Below, piece by piece: positions 15,949 through 24,999 of a stretch of 48,665 nt of DNA. The notes beneath the pieces were generated by a model. That model ran no database searches, had not been told where the DNA came from, and worked only from the letters and a program-made list of their open reading frames with translations. The stretch is from Bryobacteraceae bacterium (lineage in GTDB: Bacteria; Acidobacteriota; Terriglobia; Bryobacterales; Bryobacteraceae). The position numbers and the translations under genes are program-made. Location of the stretch: NCBI GenBank assembly GCA_019752335.1, contig JAIEMJ010000021.1, positions 1 to 48,665 of the forward strand. Direction: 5' to 3'. Numbering within the stretch: position 1 is the first letter of the stretch; the number at the start of each line of letters is the position of its first letter.

Positions 15949-18425
15949 AAAAGCTCACCGCGATCCTGTTGGCCATGGTGACCCTCGCCTGGGCGCACTA
16001 CCCGTTCGTCACCTACAACACGCGTACCGGTGCCTTCGTGCCGATTCCCCGCAAATTCGATCTGAATTCGCTACCCAATCGCACCATTCAGTTCTTTATC
16101 TCCGACGCTACACCCACGCTGCTCCCGGGCGACACGCTCACGGCTCTGCACAGCCAGATCCGGGCGGCCGCAAAGGTTTGGAGTGACGTGGACACGTCGG
16201 ACTTACGCGTCGCTTTCGGTGGTTTGCGTACGGCGGGAACGGTGGCGAGTGGCGGCCCTTCGATTGAAGTGATCTTCGACGATCTGCCTCCCGGCACCTT
16301 AGCCTACGGGGGACCGCAGGTGGTGGACGATGGCGGGCAGAATTCGCCGCAGAGCTTCATTCCGATCCTGCGTTCCGTGGTGGCCTTGCCTCGCAACTTC
16401 ACCAATGTGCAGAGTTCGCCGTGCCCTTGCCCGTCCTATAGCGAAGCCTTTTTCGGCACGGCAGTGCATGAATTGGGGCACGCCCTCGGACTGCAACACA
16501 GCACCACGGCAGGCGTGATGTCGACGTCGCTCACCCGGGGCGTGACGAAGAGCCGCCCGCTTGCCGTCGACGACATCGCCGGCATCTCCTCGCTCTACCC
16601 CACTCGGGCTTTCCTGGCGAATTTTGGCGTCATCGCGGGCCGGGTCACCGCCCAGGGCGCGGGTTTGTCTTACGCGTCAGTAGTGGCCTTGTCGCCTTCA
16701 GGCGCGGCCGTGAGCGGCATCGCGAACCCTGACGGCACGTACCGCATTGAAGGGATCCCGCCTGGCCAATATCTGATCTACGCCCAGCCCCTCCCGCCGC
16801 CGCAGGGCAACGAGGCCTTCCCTGCGGGTATGATTCCCGCGCTCGACGCCGACCGCCGCAATATCGACTTTGGCGGCTACTTCGACACCCAATTCTTCCC
16901 CGGCGTACGTGACTTCAATGCCGCTTCGCCCCGCGTGGTTCGCGCCGGCGACGTGGTCACCGACATCAACTTCAACGTCACTCGCCGAAACAGCATTACC
17001 TTGCATAGCTTGCGGACCTTTGGCTTTCCCGGGCAGGTCTCCGTGCAACCTGGCTTCGTCAATACGAACGGTGGACGTAGCTTTATCCTGGCGTTTGGCA
17101 ACGGCTTGAATCCGAATAACCAGTTGGCGCCGGGCCTGCAGATCCGCGCTTTGGGCAGTGGTGCGAGCGTTGCCTCGGCCCGTCCGTATTCGCTGGATGC
17201 GCGCTTCGTGCAGATGGACCTCTCCTTCAACGCCGGCAACGAAGGCTTGAATCACCTCGTATTCCAAACGCCCAGCGAAGTGTATGTTCAGCCGGCCGCC
17301 TTCTGGCTGGTGCAACGCCAGCCACCGCAAATCACGAGCGTCACTCCCTCGACGCAGGACGGTGTCCGCTTGCTCACGATTACCGGCAGCAATCTATCGG
17401 CGGAGACGCGGATTCAAGTAGACGGCGTGACGGCCGTCAACCGCGGCTACGACGATGCGGCCCAACGCCTCACGGTGATCGCACCCGCTGCCGCCAATGC
17501 TTACCGTGCCACGGTGGTGGCGCTGAATGCCGACGGCCAAAGCTCGCTTTTTCTCACCGGTAACAACCCACTTACCGTGGCGCTTGAGGGCGGCGACGCG
17601 TCTTTTCTGGTGAATCCGGTGAACTTGCCCGCCGGAACGGAATCCCTGGTGGAGATCACCGGCGTGAACACCACGTTTCTCGATGGCCAGGTCTCGCTGG
17701 GCTTCGGCAATTCCGATATCTCCGTGCGCCGCGCCTGGGTGACGGCAAACAATCGCCTCCTGGCCAATGTCTGGATCTCGCCGAACGCGGCGATTGGCCC
17801 CAGCAGTGTAGCGCTGGTTTCCGGCTTACAACAGTTTCCGCTGGGTACGTTTAATGTGCTGCCACAGAATCCACGTCTCCTCAGCCTTTCACCCGCTAGC
17901 GCCGTCTCGGGCGCTGCGGTCACCGTGCAACTCAGTGGGCCCCCAGTGGGCGGGCAAGTCACGGTCCAACTCAATGACCGGCTGCTGACGGGTGCGGTGC
18001 TCAATGGCAACCAGGTTACCTTCACCGTCCCCAGTGGGCTTGCCGCGGGACCTTTGCCCCTGCGCGTGACCGTTGGCAGCGACACCAGCCTGCCGATTCT
18101 CTTCGTCGTCGACCCACCCGCGCCGCAAGTGATCAGCGCCGCCGCGCAGTCGGGCGGCAATATCGATGGCAGCCGGCCGGCCAGGCCGGGCGAGTCCGTT
18201 GTCCTGAGCGTCTTCGGCCTGGGCGACAACGTCTCGGCGAGCCGCCTCGTCGTGAATATTGCCGGCATTGAGCACTATGCCCAGCAAGTGCAGATGAGCA
18301 ATGGCCTCTGCCTGGTGACCGTCCAATTGTCGACGGCCGTTCCTAGTGGCGTCGCCCCGACCACCATCGCCATGGATGGCCGCATCTCCAATACCTTCTC
18401 ACTTGTGGTTCGCGCCGGTCTCTAG
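15945..18425 (+). CDS. Secreted matrixin-like zinc metalloprotease with TIG and TIGR03437-type domains
   Basis: The 826-residue protein starts at GTG, overlapping the previous stop (GTGA). A signal peptide ends near residue 17. The protease domain carries the extended zinc motif HELGHALGLQH (His175, Glu176, His179, His185) and a downstream Met-turn (VMST, Met192), as in matrixins and other metzincins. A carboxypeptidase-regulatory-like domain follows (about 225-285, VIAGRVTAQGAG, NPDGTYRIEGIPPGQYLIYA). A TIG/IPT domain lies at about 460-540 (ITSVTPSTQDG, LLTITGSNLSAETRIQVDG). The C-terminal beta region (about 640-826) resembles the TIGR03437 type. It is expected to be an extracellular endopeptidase working with the small protein encoded just before it. 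Confidence 0.85.
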   Translation: MKKLTAILLAMVTLAWAHYPFVTYNTRTGAFVPIPRKFDLNSLPNRTIQFFISDATPTLLPGDTLTALHSQIRAAAKVWSDVDTSDLRVAFGGLRTAGTVASGGPSIEVIFDDLPPGTLAYGGPQVVDDGGQNSPQSFIPILRSVVALPRNFTNVQSSPCPCPSYSEAFFGTAVHELGHALGLQHSTTAGVMSTSLTRGVTKSRPLAVDDIAGISSLYPTRAFLANFGVIAGRVTAQGAGLSYASVVALSPSGAAVSGIANPDGTYRIEGIPPGQYLIYAQPLPPPQGNEAFPAGMIPALDADRRNIDFGGYFDTQFFPGVRDFNAASPRVVRAGDVVTDINFNVTRRNSITLHSLRTFGFPGQVSVQPGFVNTNGGRSFILAFGNGLNPNNQLAPGLQIRALGSGASVASARPYSLDARFVQMDLSFNAGNEGLNHLVFQTPSEVYVQPAAFWLVQRQPPQITSVTPSTQDGVRLLTITGSNLSAETRIQVDGVTAVNRGYDDAAQRLTVIAPAAANAYRATVVALNADGQSSLFLTGNNPLTVALEGGDASFLVNPVNLPAGTESLVEITGVNTTFLDGQVSLGFGNSDISVRRAWVTANNRLLANVWISPNAAIGPSSVALVSGLQQFPLGTFNVLPQNPRLLSLSPASAVSGAAVTVQLSGPPVGGQVTVQLNDRLLTGAVLNGNQVTFTVPSGLAAGPLPLRVTVGSDTSLPILFVVDPPAPQVISAAAQSGGNIDGSRPARPGESVVLSVFGLGDNVSASRLVVNIAGIEHYAQQVQMSNGLCLVTVQLSTAVPSGVAPTTIAMDGRISNTFSLVVRAGL

Positions 18426-18431
18426 CTCGTC

Positions 18432-18938
18432 GTGCGCATCGGCCTGCTCTCTGATACCCACGGCTTCCTGGACCCCGCCATCTTTACCTACTTCGCCGAT
18501 TGTGACGAACTCTGGCACGCCGGTGACTTTGGCCCGGACGTCCTGGCCCCGCTGCGTGACTTCAAGCCCCTTCGGGGCGTCTACGGGAACATCGACGGCG
18601 ACGAGATCCGCGGCGAGTTTCCGAGAGACCTCTCCTGGGAATGCGAAGGCTTGCGCGTCTACATGACCCACATCGGCGGCTATCCTGGCGCCTACGAACG
18701 CCGCATCAAGCCCGAACTCGACGCGCGCCGCCCTGGCCTCTTCCTCTGTGGCCACTCGCACATCCTCAAAGTCGTGCGGGACCCCGCTCGCCAGTTGATC
18801 CACCTCAACCCTGGCGCGTGCGGACGGCAGGGTTGGCACCAGGTCCGTACCGTGCTGCGCTTCACGCTGCTGGCCGGCAAGCTCAGCGCCATGGAGGCGA
18901 TTGAACTCGGTCCCCGGAGTGCCTACGCAGGCGCCTGA
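18432..18938 (+). CDS. YfcE/MJ0936-type metallophosphoesterase
   Basis: The 168-residue cytoplasmic enzyme has all ligands of the calcineurin-like two-metal site: Asp8 and His10 (SDTHG), Asp32 (HAGDF), Asn53 (VYGNID), His80 (MTHIGG), and His108/His110 (CGHSH). Small members of this family hydrolyse phosphodiesters in vitro; the natural substrate is uncertain. It uses a GTG start. It begins six bases after the metalloprotease gene and is followed by a nucleoside transporter, so a role in nucleotide salvage is possible. Confidence 0.9.
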   Translation: MRIGLLSDTHGFLDPAIFTYFADCDELWHAGDFGPDVLAPLRDFKPLRGVYGNIDGDEIRGEFPRDLSWECEGLRVYMTHIGGYPGAYERRIKPELDARRPGLFLCGHSHILKVVRDPARQLIHLNPGACGRQGWHQVRTVLRFTLLAGKLSAMEAIELGPRSAYAGA

Positions 18939-18987
18939 TGTGTTACTCTGCGATGACATTCAACCCCGAAGGAGCCTGCTTTCGCTC

Positions 18988-20196
18988 ATGGATAGATTTA
19001 CCGGCCTGCTCGGCATCGCGGTCATCCTCGCCACCGCCGTCCTAGTCTCCACGGACCGGCGCGCCATCCGCCGCGACATCGTCCTGTGGGGGCTCGGGCT
19101 TCAGTTCACCTTCGCCTTCCTCGTCCTGAAGACCAGCTTCGGCAAGCTTTTTGAGGCGGCCTCCGGCGCCGTGAACGCGTTGCTCTCTTACGCGGAGCAG
19201 GGCAGCAGCTTCCTCTTCGGCAACCTCAGTTCCAGCGATCCGCCCATCTTCGCCTTCAAGGTCTTGCCGATCGTCATTTTCATCTCGGCGCTGTTTTCGG
19301 TGCTTTACTACTTCGGCGTCATGCAGGTCATCATCCGCGCCATGGCCATCGTCATGCGCCGCGTGATGGGCGCCAGTGGCGCCGAAAGCACTTGCGTAGC
19401 GGCGGGGATCTTTATGGGCCAGACGGAAGCTCCGCTCACGATTCGCCCCTTCCTCGCCAACCTTACGCAAAGCGAGCTCTTCACCATCATGACCGGTGGC
19501 ATGGCGCACGTCTCGGGCGCCGTGATGGTCGCCTACGTCGAGATCGCCAAGGTGCCCATTCAGCATCTGCTCACCGCCGTCGTCATGACGGCCCCGGCCA
19601 CCATCATGCTGGCCAAGATGATGGTGCCCGAAACCGGACAACCGGAGACCGCCGGCACCGTGAAGCTCGACGTCGAAAAACCCGGTGTCAACGTCATCGA
19701 CGCCGCCGCGCGCGGCGCCGGCGACGGCCTGCAACTCGCCCTGAACATCGGCGCGATGCTGATCGCCTTTGTTGCGCTGATCGCCCTGGTGAACGGCCTC
19801 TTCGGCTGGGCGCATGGGCTACTGCCCTGGTTTCCGGCCAAGCTGGAAGATCTCTTCGGCATGCTCTTCGCTCCCCTGGCCTGGCTGATGGGCGTCAGTT
19901 GGAAGGACGCGGGCAAAGTCGGTGACTTGCTGGGCACCCGGCTCGTGCTGAACGAATTCGTAGCCTTCATCAAGCTGGGGCAAGTGGGCCCCAGCATGGA
20001 CCCTCGCTCCGTTGTGATCACCACGTTTGCCTTGTGCGGCTTCGCGAACCTGAGCTCCATCGCCATTCAAGTGGGCGGGATTGGTGCGCTGGTGCCGTCG
20101 CGGAAAAGTGATTTGGCGCGGCTCGGCGTGCGGGCGGTCGCCGCCGGTTCCATGGCCAATTTCATGTCCGCTTGCATCGCCGGCATGCTTCTCTAA
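18988..20196 (+). CDS. CNT-family concentrative nucleoside transporter
   Basis: The roughly 402-residue inner-membrane protein has about ten hydrophobic helices and the signature segments of the NupC/CNT family: GQTEAPLTIRPF, MTGGMAHVSG, the loop ending NEFVAFIKL and ALCGFANLSSIAIQVGGIG. It should import nucleosides with Na+ or H+. ATG 18988 begins just before the first helix; AAGGAG (18969-18974) is 13 bases upstream, slightly far. The frame is open for another 87 bases upstream, but that part is polar and overlaps the previous gene. It is flanked by two metallophosphoesterase genes. Confidence 0.9.
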   Translation: MDRFTGLLGIAVILATAVLVSTDRRAIRRDIVLWGLGLQFTFAFLVLKTSFGKLFEAASGAVNALLSYAEQGSSFLFGNLSSSDPPIFAFKVLPIVIFISALFSVLYYFGVMQVIIRAMAIVMRRVMGASGAESTCVAAGIFMGQTEAPLTIRPFLANLTQSELFTIMTGGMAHVSGAVMVAYVEIAKVPIQHLLTAVVMTAPATIMLAKMMVPETGQPETAGTVKLDVEKPGVNVIDAAARGAGDGLQLALNIGAMLIAFVALIALVNGLFGWAHGLLPWFPAKLEDLFGMLFAPLAWLMGVSWKDAGKVGDLLGTRLVLNEFVAFIKLGQVGPSMDPRSVVITTFALCGFANLSSIAIQVGGIGALVPSRKSDLARLGVRAVAAGSMANFMSACIAGMLL

Positions 20197-20201
20197 GCGG
20201 C

Positions 20202-20978
20202 ATGAGAATTCTCACCTTCAGCGACCTGCACCTCGAATTCGGGTCCCGCTTTTCCTTGCCGCCCGCGGAAGATGGGGACGTCCTGATCCTGGCGGGAGAC
20301 ATCGTTTCGTTTGAGAACTTCTCGCCGTTCGCCCACTTACTCGACGCCTGGCCCCAGCCCGTACTCTACGTCGCCGGCAATCACGAATACTACACGCAGC
20401 GGCCCATGGACGAGGACAACGCGAAGTTCCAGCGTTGGCTCGCCGCGAACTACCAGCAAGTGACGTTTCTGCTCGATGAGGGCGTCCGGATCGACGGCGT
20501 GAATTTCTTCGGCGGCACCATGTGGACCCATTTCGACGGAGGTGACCGGGCCGCGATGGCGGTGGCCGGGCAGGGAATGAACGATTTCCGGCTCATTCAG
20601 AACCCCGGTGGCCGGAGGTTTACGCCAGCCGATTCGGTCCGGCTGCACGAGCACTTTGTGGAGAAGCTCCTGGCTTGGTTTGGCCAGCAACTGGACGGTC
20701 CGCGGGTGGTGATCAGCCATCATGCGCCGGTGCTGAATCCCCACACGAAGTACCACCGTAGCCCCCTGCGCCCGGCGTTTAACTCGCTGGACATGGTGAA
20801 GATCATGGAGGCGCATCAACCCGATCTGTGGGTCTACGGTCACACGCACGAATGTGACGATCAGGTGGTGGGCCGCACGCGGATCATCTCAAACCAACGC
20901 GGATACCTGTACCGTGGCCAAGGCTTTGAGTGTCAGGACTTCGATCCACTGGGCTGTCCGGCGACGCTTCCGGTTTGA
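20202..20978 (+). CDS. Calcineurin-like metallophosphoesterase
   Basis: The 258-residue protein has FSDLHLEF (Asp8, His10), ILAGDIVSF (Asp33), YVAGNHEYY (Asn59, His60), VVISHHAPV and WVYGHTHE, the full set of metal ligands. It is a different subfamily from the one at 18432 and longer. ATG 20202 follows the transporter stop by five bases, so the two are probably cotranscribed. The substrate is not known. Its end converges on polX. Confidence 0.88.
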   Translation: MRILTFSDLHLEFGSRFSLPPAEDGDVLILAGDIVSFENFSPFAHLLDAWPQPVLYVAGNHEYYTQRPMDEDNAKFQRWLAANYQQVTFLLDEGVRIDGVNFFGGTMWTHFDGGDRAAMAVAGQGMNDFRLIQNPGGRRFTPADSVRLHEHFVEKLLAWFGQQLDGPRVVISHHAPVLNPHTKYHRSPLRPAFNSLDMVKIMEAHQPDLWVYGHTHECDDQVVGRTRIISNQRGYLYRGQGFECQDFDPLGCPATLPV

Positions 20979-20986
20979 GGGAAGCG
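20965..20986. terminator. Possible hairpin between convergent genes
   Basis: CGCTTCC (20965-20971) and GGAAGCG (20980-20986) form a 7-bp stem with an eight-base loop covering the metallophosphoesterase stop codon. It lies just before the polX stop on the other strand. There is no T-run, so termination strength is doubtful. Confidence 0.3.
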
Positions 20987-20990
20987 CCGC

Positions 20991-22688
20991 CTAACGGCCA
21001 ATCGCCTTGCGGAATCCCGCCAGTGGCAGCGTGTTGATGACATCAGAGGCTGTCAGCCAGCCTCGCCGAGCCATCTTCACTCCGTAACGCATGTTGCGCA
21101 GGTGGCGGGGATGGTGGGCGTCGGTGTTGATGACGAACTTGGCGCCTAAGCTCTTGGCCGCGCGGATCAGGGTTTGGTTCAAGTCGAGCCGTTCCGGGCT
21201 TGCGTTGATCTCGAGGAAGACACCACGGCGGGCGGCAGCGCGGGCTACCGTCTCGAACTCGTACGGATAGCTTTCCCGATGCAGCAGGATGCGGCCCGTG
21301 GGGTGGCCGATGGCCTTCACATGTGGATTCTCGATCGCCGCCAGCAGACGCTCGGTCATCTCAGCGCCGGTGAGATTCATGTGGCTATGGACGCTGGCGA
21401 TGACGAAGTCGAGTTCGGCCAGGGCGTCGTTGGCCAGGTCCATTTGGCCATCCCGGAGGATGTCGCATTCCAGGCCCGAAAAGACGTGGATGCCGAGGTT
21501 GAGTTCACGCACCTGATGGGCGAAGGCGACGGCGCGCTTCTCATCGAGGCCATTCGCCATGGCGAGCGCCTTCGAATGGTCCGTGATGCAGAGGTATTCG
21601 TAGCCGAGCGCGCGGTTGGCTTCGGCCATCTCTTCGAGGGTCGCCCGGCCGTCGCTTTCGCGCGTGTGCATGTGCAGATCGCCGCGCATGTCCGCAAGTT
21701 CTATCAACACGGGCAGCCTGCCCTCGGCGGCCGCGTCGATCTCACCCTGGTTCTCGCGCAGTTCGGGCGGGATCCAGGCGAGCCCTAGCGTTTCGTAGAT
21801 TTCGGCTTCCGTGCGTCCGGCGACGCGCTCGCCGCCGTCCACCTTGGCGAGCCCGTACTCATTCAGCGTGAGTCCTTGGCGGAGCGCGCGCTGGCGCAGC
21901 ACAATGCTGTGTTCCTTGCTGCCGGTGAAGTACTGGAGCGCGGCGCCGAAGCTCTCGGTGGGCAACGCGCGGACGTCGACTTGGAGGCCTTCGAGGCCAA
22001 CGCGCGCGCTCGCTTTGTTGTCGCCGTGCGCCAGGACGTCGTGTACCTTGGGATGCTTCACAAAGCGTTCGAGCACGGTGGCGGCGTCCTGCCCGGTGAC
22101 GAGGAGATCGACGTCGCCTATGGTCTCCTTGCCGCGGCGTACGCTGCCAGCCGCGGTAACATCACCGCCGATGTAGGCGCTGAACTCCTCGGCGATTTCG
22201 GTGGCGAAATTCAGCAGGAAACGGCCCGCGCTTTGGCGATAGTGCGCGATGCCCTTGAGGATCTTCTCTTCGAGCTTGGCCCCCATGCGCGGCAGGTCGC
22301 GCAGCTTCTGGTCTACGCAGAGCCGCTCCAGTTCGGCGAGGGTGGTGATCCGGAATTGCTCGATCAAGGTGGCGATGGTTTTCGGGCCCAGGCCGGGGAT
22401 GCGCAGGAATTCGAGGACGGTGGGCGGGTACTTGGCGAGCAGCTTGTCGCGCCGGTCAAAGCTGCCGCGGGCCTCGATTTCGGCCAAGTGAGCGGCGATG
22501 CTCTTGCCGACGCCGGGGACGGAGGTGGGGTCCTTTCCATCGCGGAGCAGGTCGGCGATGCGGGTGGGGTAGCTCTCGATGGCGGCCGCGGCTTGGCGGT
22601 AACTCCGGATGCGGAAGCCGTCTTCAGCGGCGATCTCCATCAGGTCAGCGGTTTCGCTCAGCAGGCGCGCGATTTCTTGATTTTCCAT
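20991..22688 (-). CDS. polX: DNA polymerase X family protein with PHP domain
   Basis: The 565-residue protein has the bacterial PolX layout. An 8-kDa/HhH region comes first (about 1-150, with VPGVGKSIAAHLAEI and IPGLGPKTIATLI). The nucleotidyltransferase core follows (GSVRRGKETIGDVDLLV with Asp192 and Asp194, and Asp238 in QVDVR). The C-terminal PHP domain (about 335-565) starts at GDLHMHTRESDG and has CITDHS, SGLECDI, ASVHSHM and NTDAHH metal motifs. Family members fill short gaps in base-excision repair and have Mn2+-dependent 3'-5' exonuclease and AP-endonuclease activities from the PHP part. All metal ligands are intact. It is divergent from the prolyl isomerase gene. Confidence 0.95.
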   Translation of the reverse strand: MENQEIARLLSETADLMEIAAEDGFRIRSYRQAAAAIESYPTRIADLLRDGKDPTSVPGVGKSIAAHLAEIEARGSFDRRDKLLAKYPPTVLEFLRIPGLGPKTIATLIEQFRITTLAELERLCVDQKLRDLPRMGAKLEEKILKGIAHYRQSAGRFLLNFATEIAEEFSAYIGGDVTAAGSVRRGKETIGDVDLLVTGQDAATVLERFVKHPKVHDVLAHGDNKASARVGLEGLQVDVRALPTESFGAALQYFTGSKEHSIVLRQRALRQGLTLNEYGLAKVDGGERVAGRTEAEIYETLGLAWIPPELRENQGEIDAAAEGRLPVLIELADMRGDLHMHTRESDGRATLEEMAEANRALGYEYLCITDHSKALAMANGLDEKRAVAFAHQVRELNLGIHVFSGLECDILRDGQMDLANDALAELDFVIASVHSHMNLTGAEMTERLLAAIENPHVKAIGHPTGRILLHRESYPYEFETVARAAARRGVFLEINASPERLDLNQTLIRAAKSLGAKFVINTDAHHPRHLRNMRYGVKMARRGWLTASDVINTLPLAGFRKAIGR

Positions 22689-22738
22689 GGGACTCTTGAC
22701 TAGAGTAAACGGTTTCCGCGTGCGACAATAATGGGCGC

Positions 22739-23167
22739 ATGAGCGGAGCGAAAATGGGCGATACGGTGCGCGTCCACTACACAGGCACCCTGGACGACGG
22801 CACGACGTTCGATAGTTCTTCGGGCCGCGAGCCCCTCGAGTTTACGCTCGGCGAAGGCATGGTGATCCCGGGCTTCGAAGCCGCTATTGCCGGCATGGCT
22901 CCGGGCGCCAAACGCAAGCAGCGGATTCTGGCTTGCGATGCTTACGGGGAACGAGACGAAGAGCGAATGGTGCAGATGCCGCGTAGCGAACTGCCTCCCG
23001 ACGCCAAGGTCGCCATTGGTGACCGCGTGCGGTTGCAAGACGAGATGGGCCACATCCACGCCGCGCGAATCACGGATCTGGGTCTCGAGACGCTGACGCT
23101 GGACTTCAATCACGAACTGGCCGGCCAGGCGTTGACGTTCGAAATTGAATTGGTGGAGATCGGCTAG
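22739..23167 (+). CDS. FKBP-type peptidyl-prolyl isomerase, SlyD-like
   Basis: The 142-residue protein has the FKBP start (GDTVRVHYTGTLDDGTTFDSS), PLEFTLGEGMVIPGFEAAI and an inserted IF-like chaperone domain (about 70-125, YGERDEERMVQMPRSELP to LTLDFNHELAG), then returns to FKBP with LTFEIELVEIG. It catalyses prolyl cis-trans isomerisation and probably assists folding in the cytoplasm. Unlike E. coli SlyD it lacks a His/Cys-rich metal-binding tail. It overlaps the convergent Rpn gene by four bases. Confidence 0.92.
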   Translation: MSGAKMGDTVRVHYTGTLDDGTTFDSSSGREPLEFTLGEGMVIPGFEAAIAGMAPGAKRKQRILACDAYGERDEERMVQMPRSELPPDAKVAIGDRVRLQDEMGHIHAARITDLGLETLTLDFNHELAGQALTFEIELVEIG

Positions 23168-24003
23168 TCGAAAGTCTCTTCGAGCGAAGTGGCGCGGACG
23201 AAGCGATGCGCCCAGCGCTTCAGATCGTCGAGCTGCGCTTGTTGCACCCGGGCCATGGCCCAAGGGGGGAGGTCGCCGAATTTATGGGAGAGCTGATCCA
23301 GGAGCAGGTCCTGCATTCCCCTCTCCATTCCCCTCTCCATGCCCCTCTCCATGCCCTTCGCCATGCCCTTTTCCATCAGGGAACGGCCGATCGCGCTATC
23401 TTCCAGGTTTACCGTGATCATGGGAAACTCCTTCAACGATTCGTTCAGCAGTCCGTCTAATTTCATTATCGTCGCATAGGTGCCCAGTTGGGCGAGCGCC
23501 ACTTGCTGCTCCTGCTTATTGAGCGTGGCGAAGCGCTGGAGGATTTGCGGCATTACGTGCGTCGGATCGCCCTTCGCTCCGATCGCTCACACCAGATCCG
23601 CCCAATGCGGACTCGCCAAAATCTCTTCGGCATCGAAGTCCTGCAGGTTGACGATGCGGACTTCATGCCGGGTACCGAGTTCCTCAAAGACCGGATCCAG
23701 CCGCATCGGCTCGCGGCCGATGTAGAAGACACATTGGTGGATGCGCCGGCCGTACTTGATGCGGAACCAGACCAGATAGCGCAGCATGCGCAACGCGAAG
23801 TCCTTTTCGTTGGTGGCTTGGAATTCCAGGTGGTGGATCTCACCGTCCACCGTGCGGACGACGAGGTCGGCCTGCAGATTGTTCATGGGCTGTTCGGTGG
23901 CCAGATAGTCTTCGATGCGGGCGCCGAAGAAGCGCTGCATGAAGAATCCGCCCTGGGTGTTCACCGCCCAGGTCTTCGAAAAGGTGTCTTTATCCTTAGC
24001 CAT
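23164..24003 (-). pseudogene. Rpn-family PD-(D/E)XK nuclease gene with in-frame stop
   Basis: One continuous frame of 280 codons is interrupted by a TGA at 23589-23587. The first half (138 residues) holds the nuclease core: ADLVVRTVDGEIHHLEFQA with Asp46, Glu60 and Gln62, and LRMLRYLVWFRIKYG. After the TGA the same frame resumes (AIGAKGDPTHVMPQILQRF) and runs to a C-terminal GM-E-R repeat tail normal for this family (recombination-promoting nuclease/putative transposase, RpnA-E). The stop is most simply a nonsense mutation at a Trp or Cys codon. Restart at ATG 23553 is possible. The start overlaps the phosphatase gene by eight bases, so it is the last gene of the PLP operon. Confidence 0.75.
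23314..23376 (-). repeat. 12-nt tandem repeat in the Rpn C-terminus
   Basis: Met codons recur every 12 bases (complements at 23376, 23364, 23352, 23340, 23328 and 23316), giving units of the type KGMA/KGME/RGME. The inner copies are nearly identical. The unit is a multiple of three, so copy-number change would keep the frame. Confidence 0.85.
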
Positions 24004-24463
24004 GAGAATCCCAACGCCGTTTCGCGCGGTACTCCACTACCAGCCCCAACACCAGCCGCTCCACGAGATCGCGGATTTCACGATGAAAGTGAATCGGCTT
24101 CGTATGCGGATCCGGCACCTGCCACTCCACCGATGGCCAGGGAGTGCCTGCCGGTAAGGGATAGCCGCTCATGTTCACCAGAAGATCGGCGCCGAATTTT
24201 CCCACTGCGAGCGAAATCGCCTTGGGGAACTGGCTCTCCAGGTCGAGTCCCTTCTCGGCCATCACCTGCTTGGTGACGGGGTCCACCAACATGCCGGGCG
24301 CGAGTCCAGCGCTCCCGGAGACGAAGATGCCCGCGCCTAGTTGACGTCCGAACGCCTCGGCCATCTGGCTGCGGCAGACGTTGCCCAAACAGACGAAGAC
24401 GACACGGGGCAAAGAGGGGGCTACAACTGCCTTAAAAAGATCGCGTGAACCCGTGGATCGCAC
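23996..24463 (-). CDS. Low-molecular-weight phosphotyrosine phosphatase / arsenate reductase-like
   Basis: The product has the P-loop VCLGNVCRSQMAEAF with nucleophile Cys25 and Arg31 (CX5R), VSGSAGL, and the general-acid loop VPDPH (Asp118). It dephosphorylates phosphotyrosine or, in the related ArsC branch, reduces arsenate; the motifs fit the phosphatase side better. GTG 24463 lies inside the end of pdxT (43-base overlap). A TTG at 24412, just after the pdxT stop, would start at PRVVFVCLG and fits the family better. Its end overlaps the Rpn gene by eight bases. Location in a PLP operon is unusual; a role in dephosphorylating a PLP precursor is speculation. Confidence 0.82.
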   Translation of the reverse strand: MRSTGSRDLFKAVVAPSLPRVVFVCLGNVCRSQMAEAFGRQLGAGIFVSGSAGLAPGMLVDPVTKQVMAEKGLDLESQFPKAISLAVGKFGADLLVNMSGYPLPAGTPWPSVEWQVPDPHTKPIHFHREIRDLVERLVLGLVVEYRAKRRWDSHG

Positions 24464-24999
24464 GTCAACTCCGGATGAAAAGTCGCGACCATGTGTTTGC
24501 CTTCGGTCACCAGTACCGGGTCGCCGCGATGCGTCGCCCAGACTTTGCCCGCCGGGCCGACGCGGCGGATGATGGGCGCCCGGATGAAGACCGCCTCCAG
24601 CGGCGCGCCCTCCAGATCTACCTGGGCGATGTGGCTATCGAGCTGACGCCCATAGGCGTTGCGTTCGACGTCCAGGTCCATCAAGGCGAGCGAAATCTGG
24701 CTCGGGCTCGTTACGTGCTTGGCGAGCAGGATCGCGCCCGCGCAGGTGCCGAAGATAGGCTTGCTGGCGCCGAACTCCTGTAAGGGCTCCCACAGATTCT
24801 CGTAGCTCATCAGCTTCAGCATCGTGGTGGACTCGCCGCCCGGCATGACGAGCGCGTCCACGCTAGCTAACGACTCGCGCGTGCGGACTTCGACCGCCTC
24901 CGCCCCCGCCTGCTGGAGCGACTGCGCGTGCGCCGCGAAGTCGCCCTGCAGGGCCAATACGCCCACCCTTGGCTTACCGGCCTTTGGCTTACCAGCCAC
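24421..24999 (-). CDS. pdxT: Pyridoxal 5'-phosphate synthase glutaminase subunit
   Basis: The 192-residue class I glutaminase supplies ammonia to PdxS in the DXP-independent PLP pathway. Motifs are [30 protein letters not shown] with nucleophile Cys86 and the FHPEL catalytic pair His175/Glu177. It starts at GTG 24999 inside the end of pdxS (11-base overlap), indicating coupled translation. The first ten residues are a short Lys/Pro/Gly extension. Confidence 0.96.
   Translation of the reverse strand: MAGKPKAGKPRVGVLALQGDFAAHAQSLQQAGAEAVEVRTRESLASVDALVMPGGESTTMLKLMSYENLWEPLQEFGASKPIFGTCAGAILLAKHVTSPSQISLALMDLDVERNAYGRQLDSHIAQVDLEGAPLEAVFIRAPIIRRVGPAGKVWATHRGDPVLVTEGKHMVATFHPELTCDPRVHAIFLRQL

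Noticed and set aside
22696-22729. Promoter for the SlyD-like gene from TTGACT and GACAAT
   Set aside because: The spacing of 22 bases is too long for sigma-70-type promoters and the -10 is weak.
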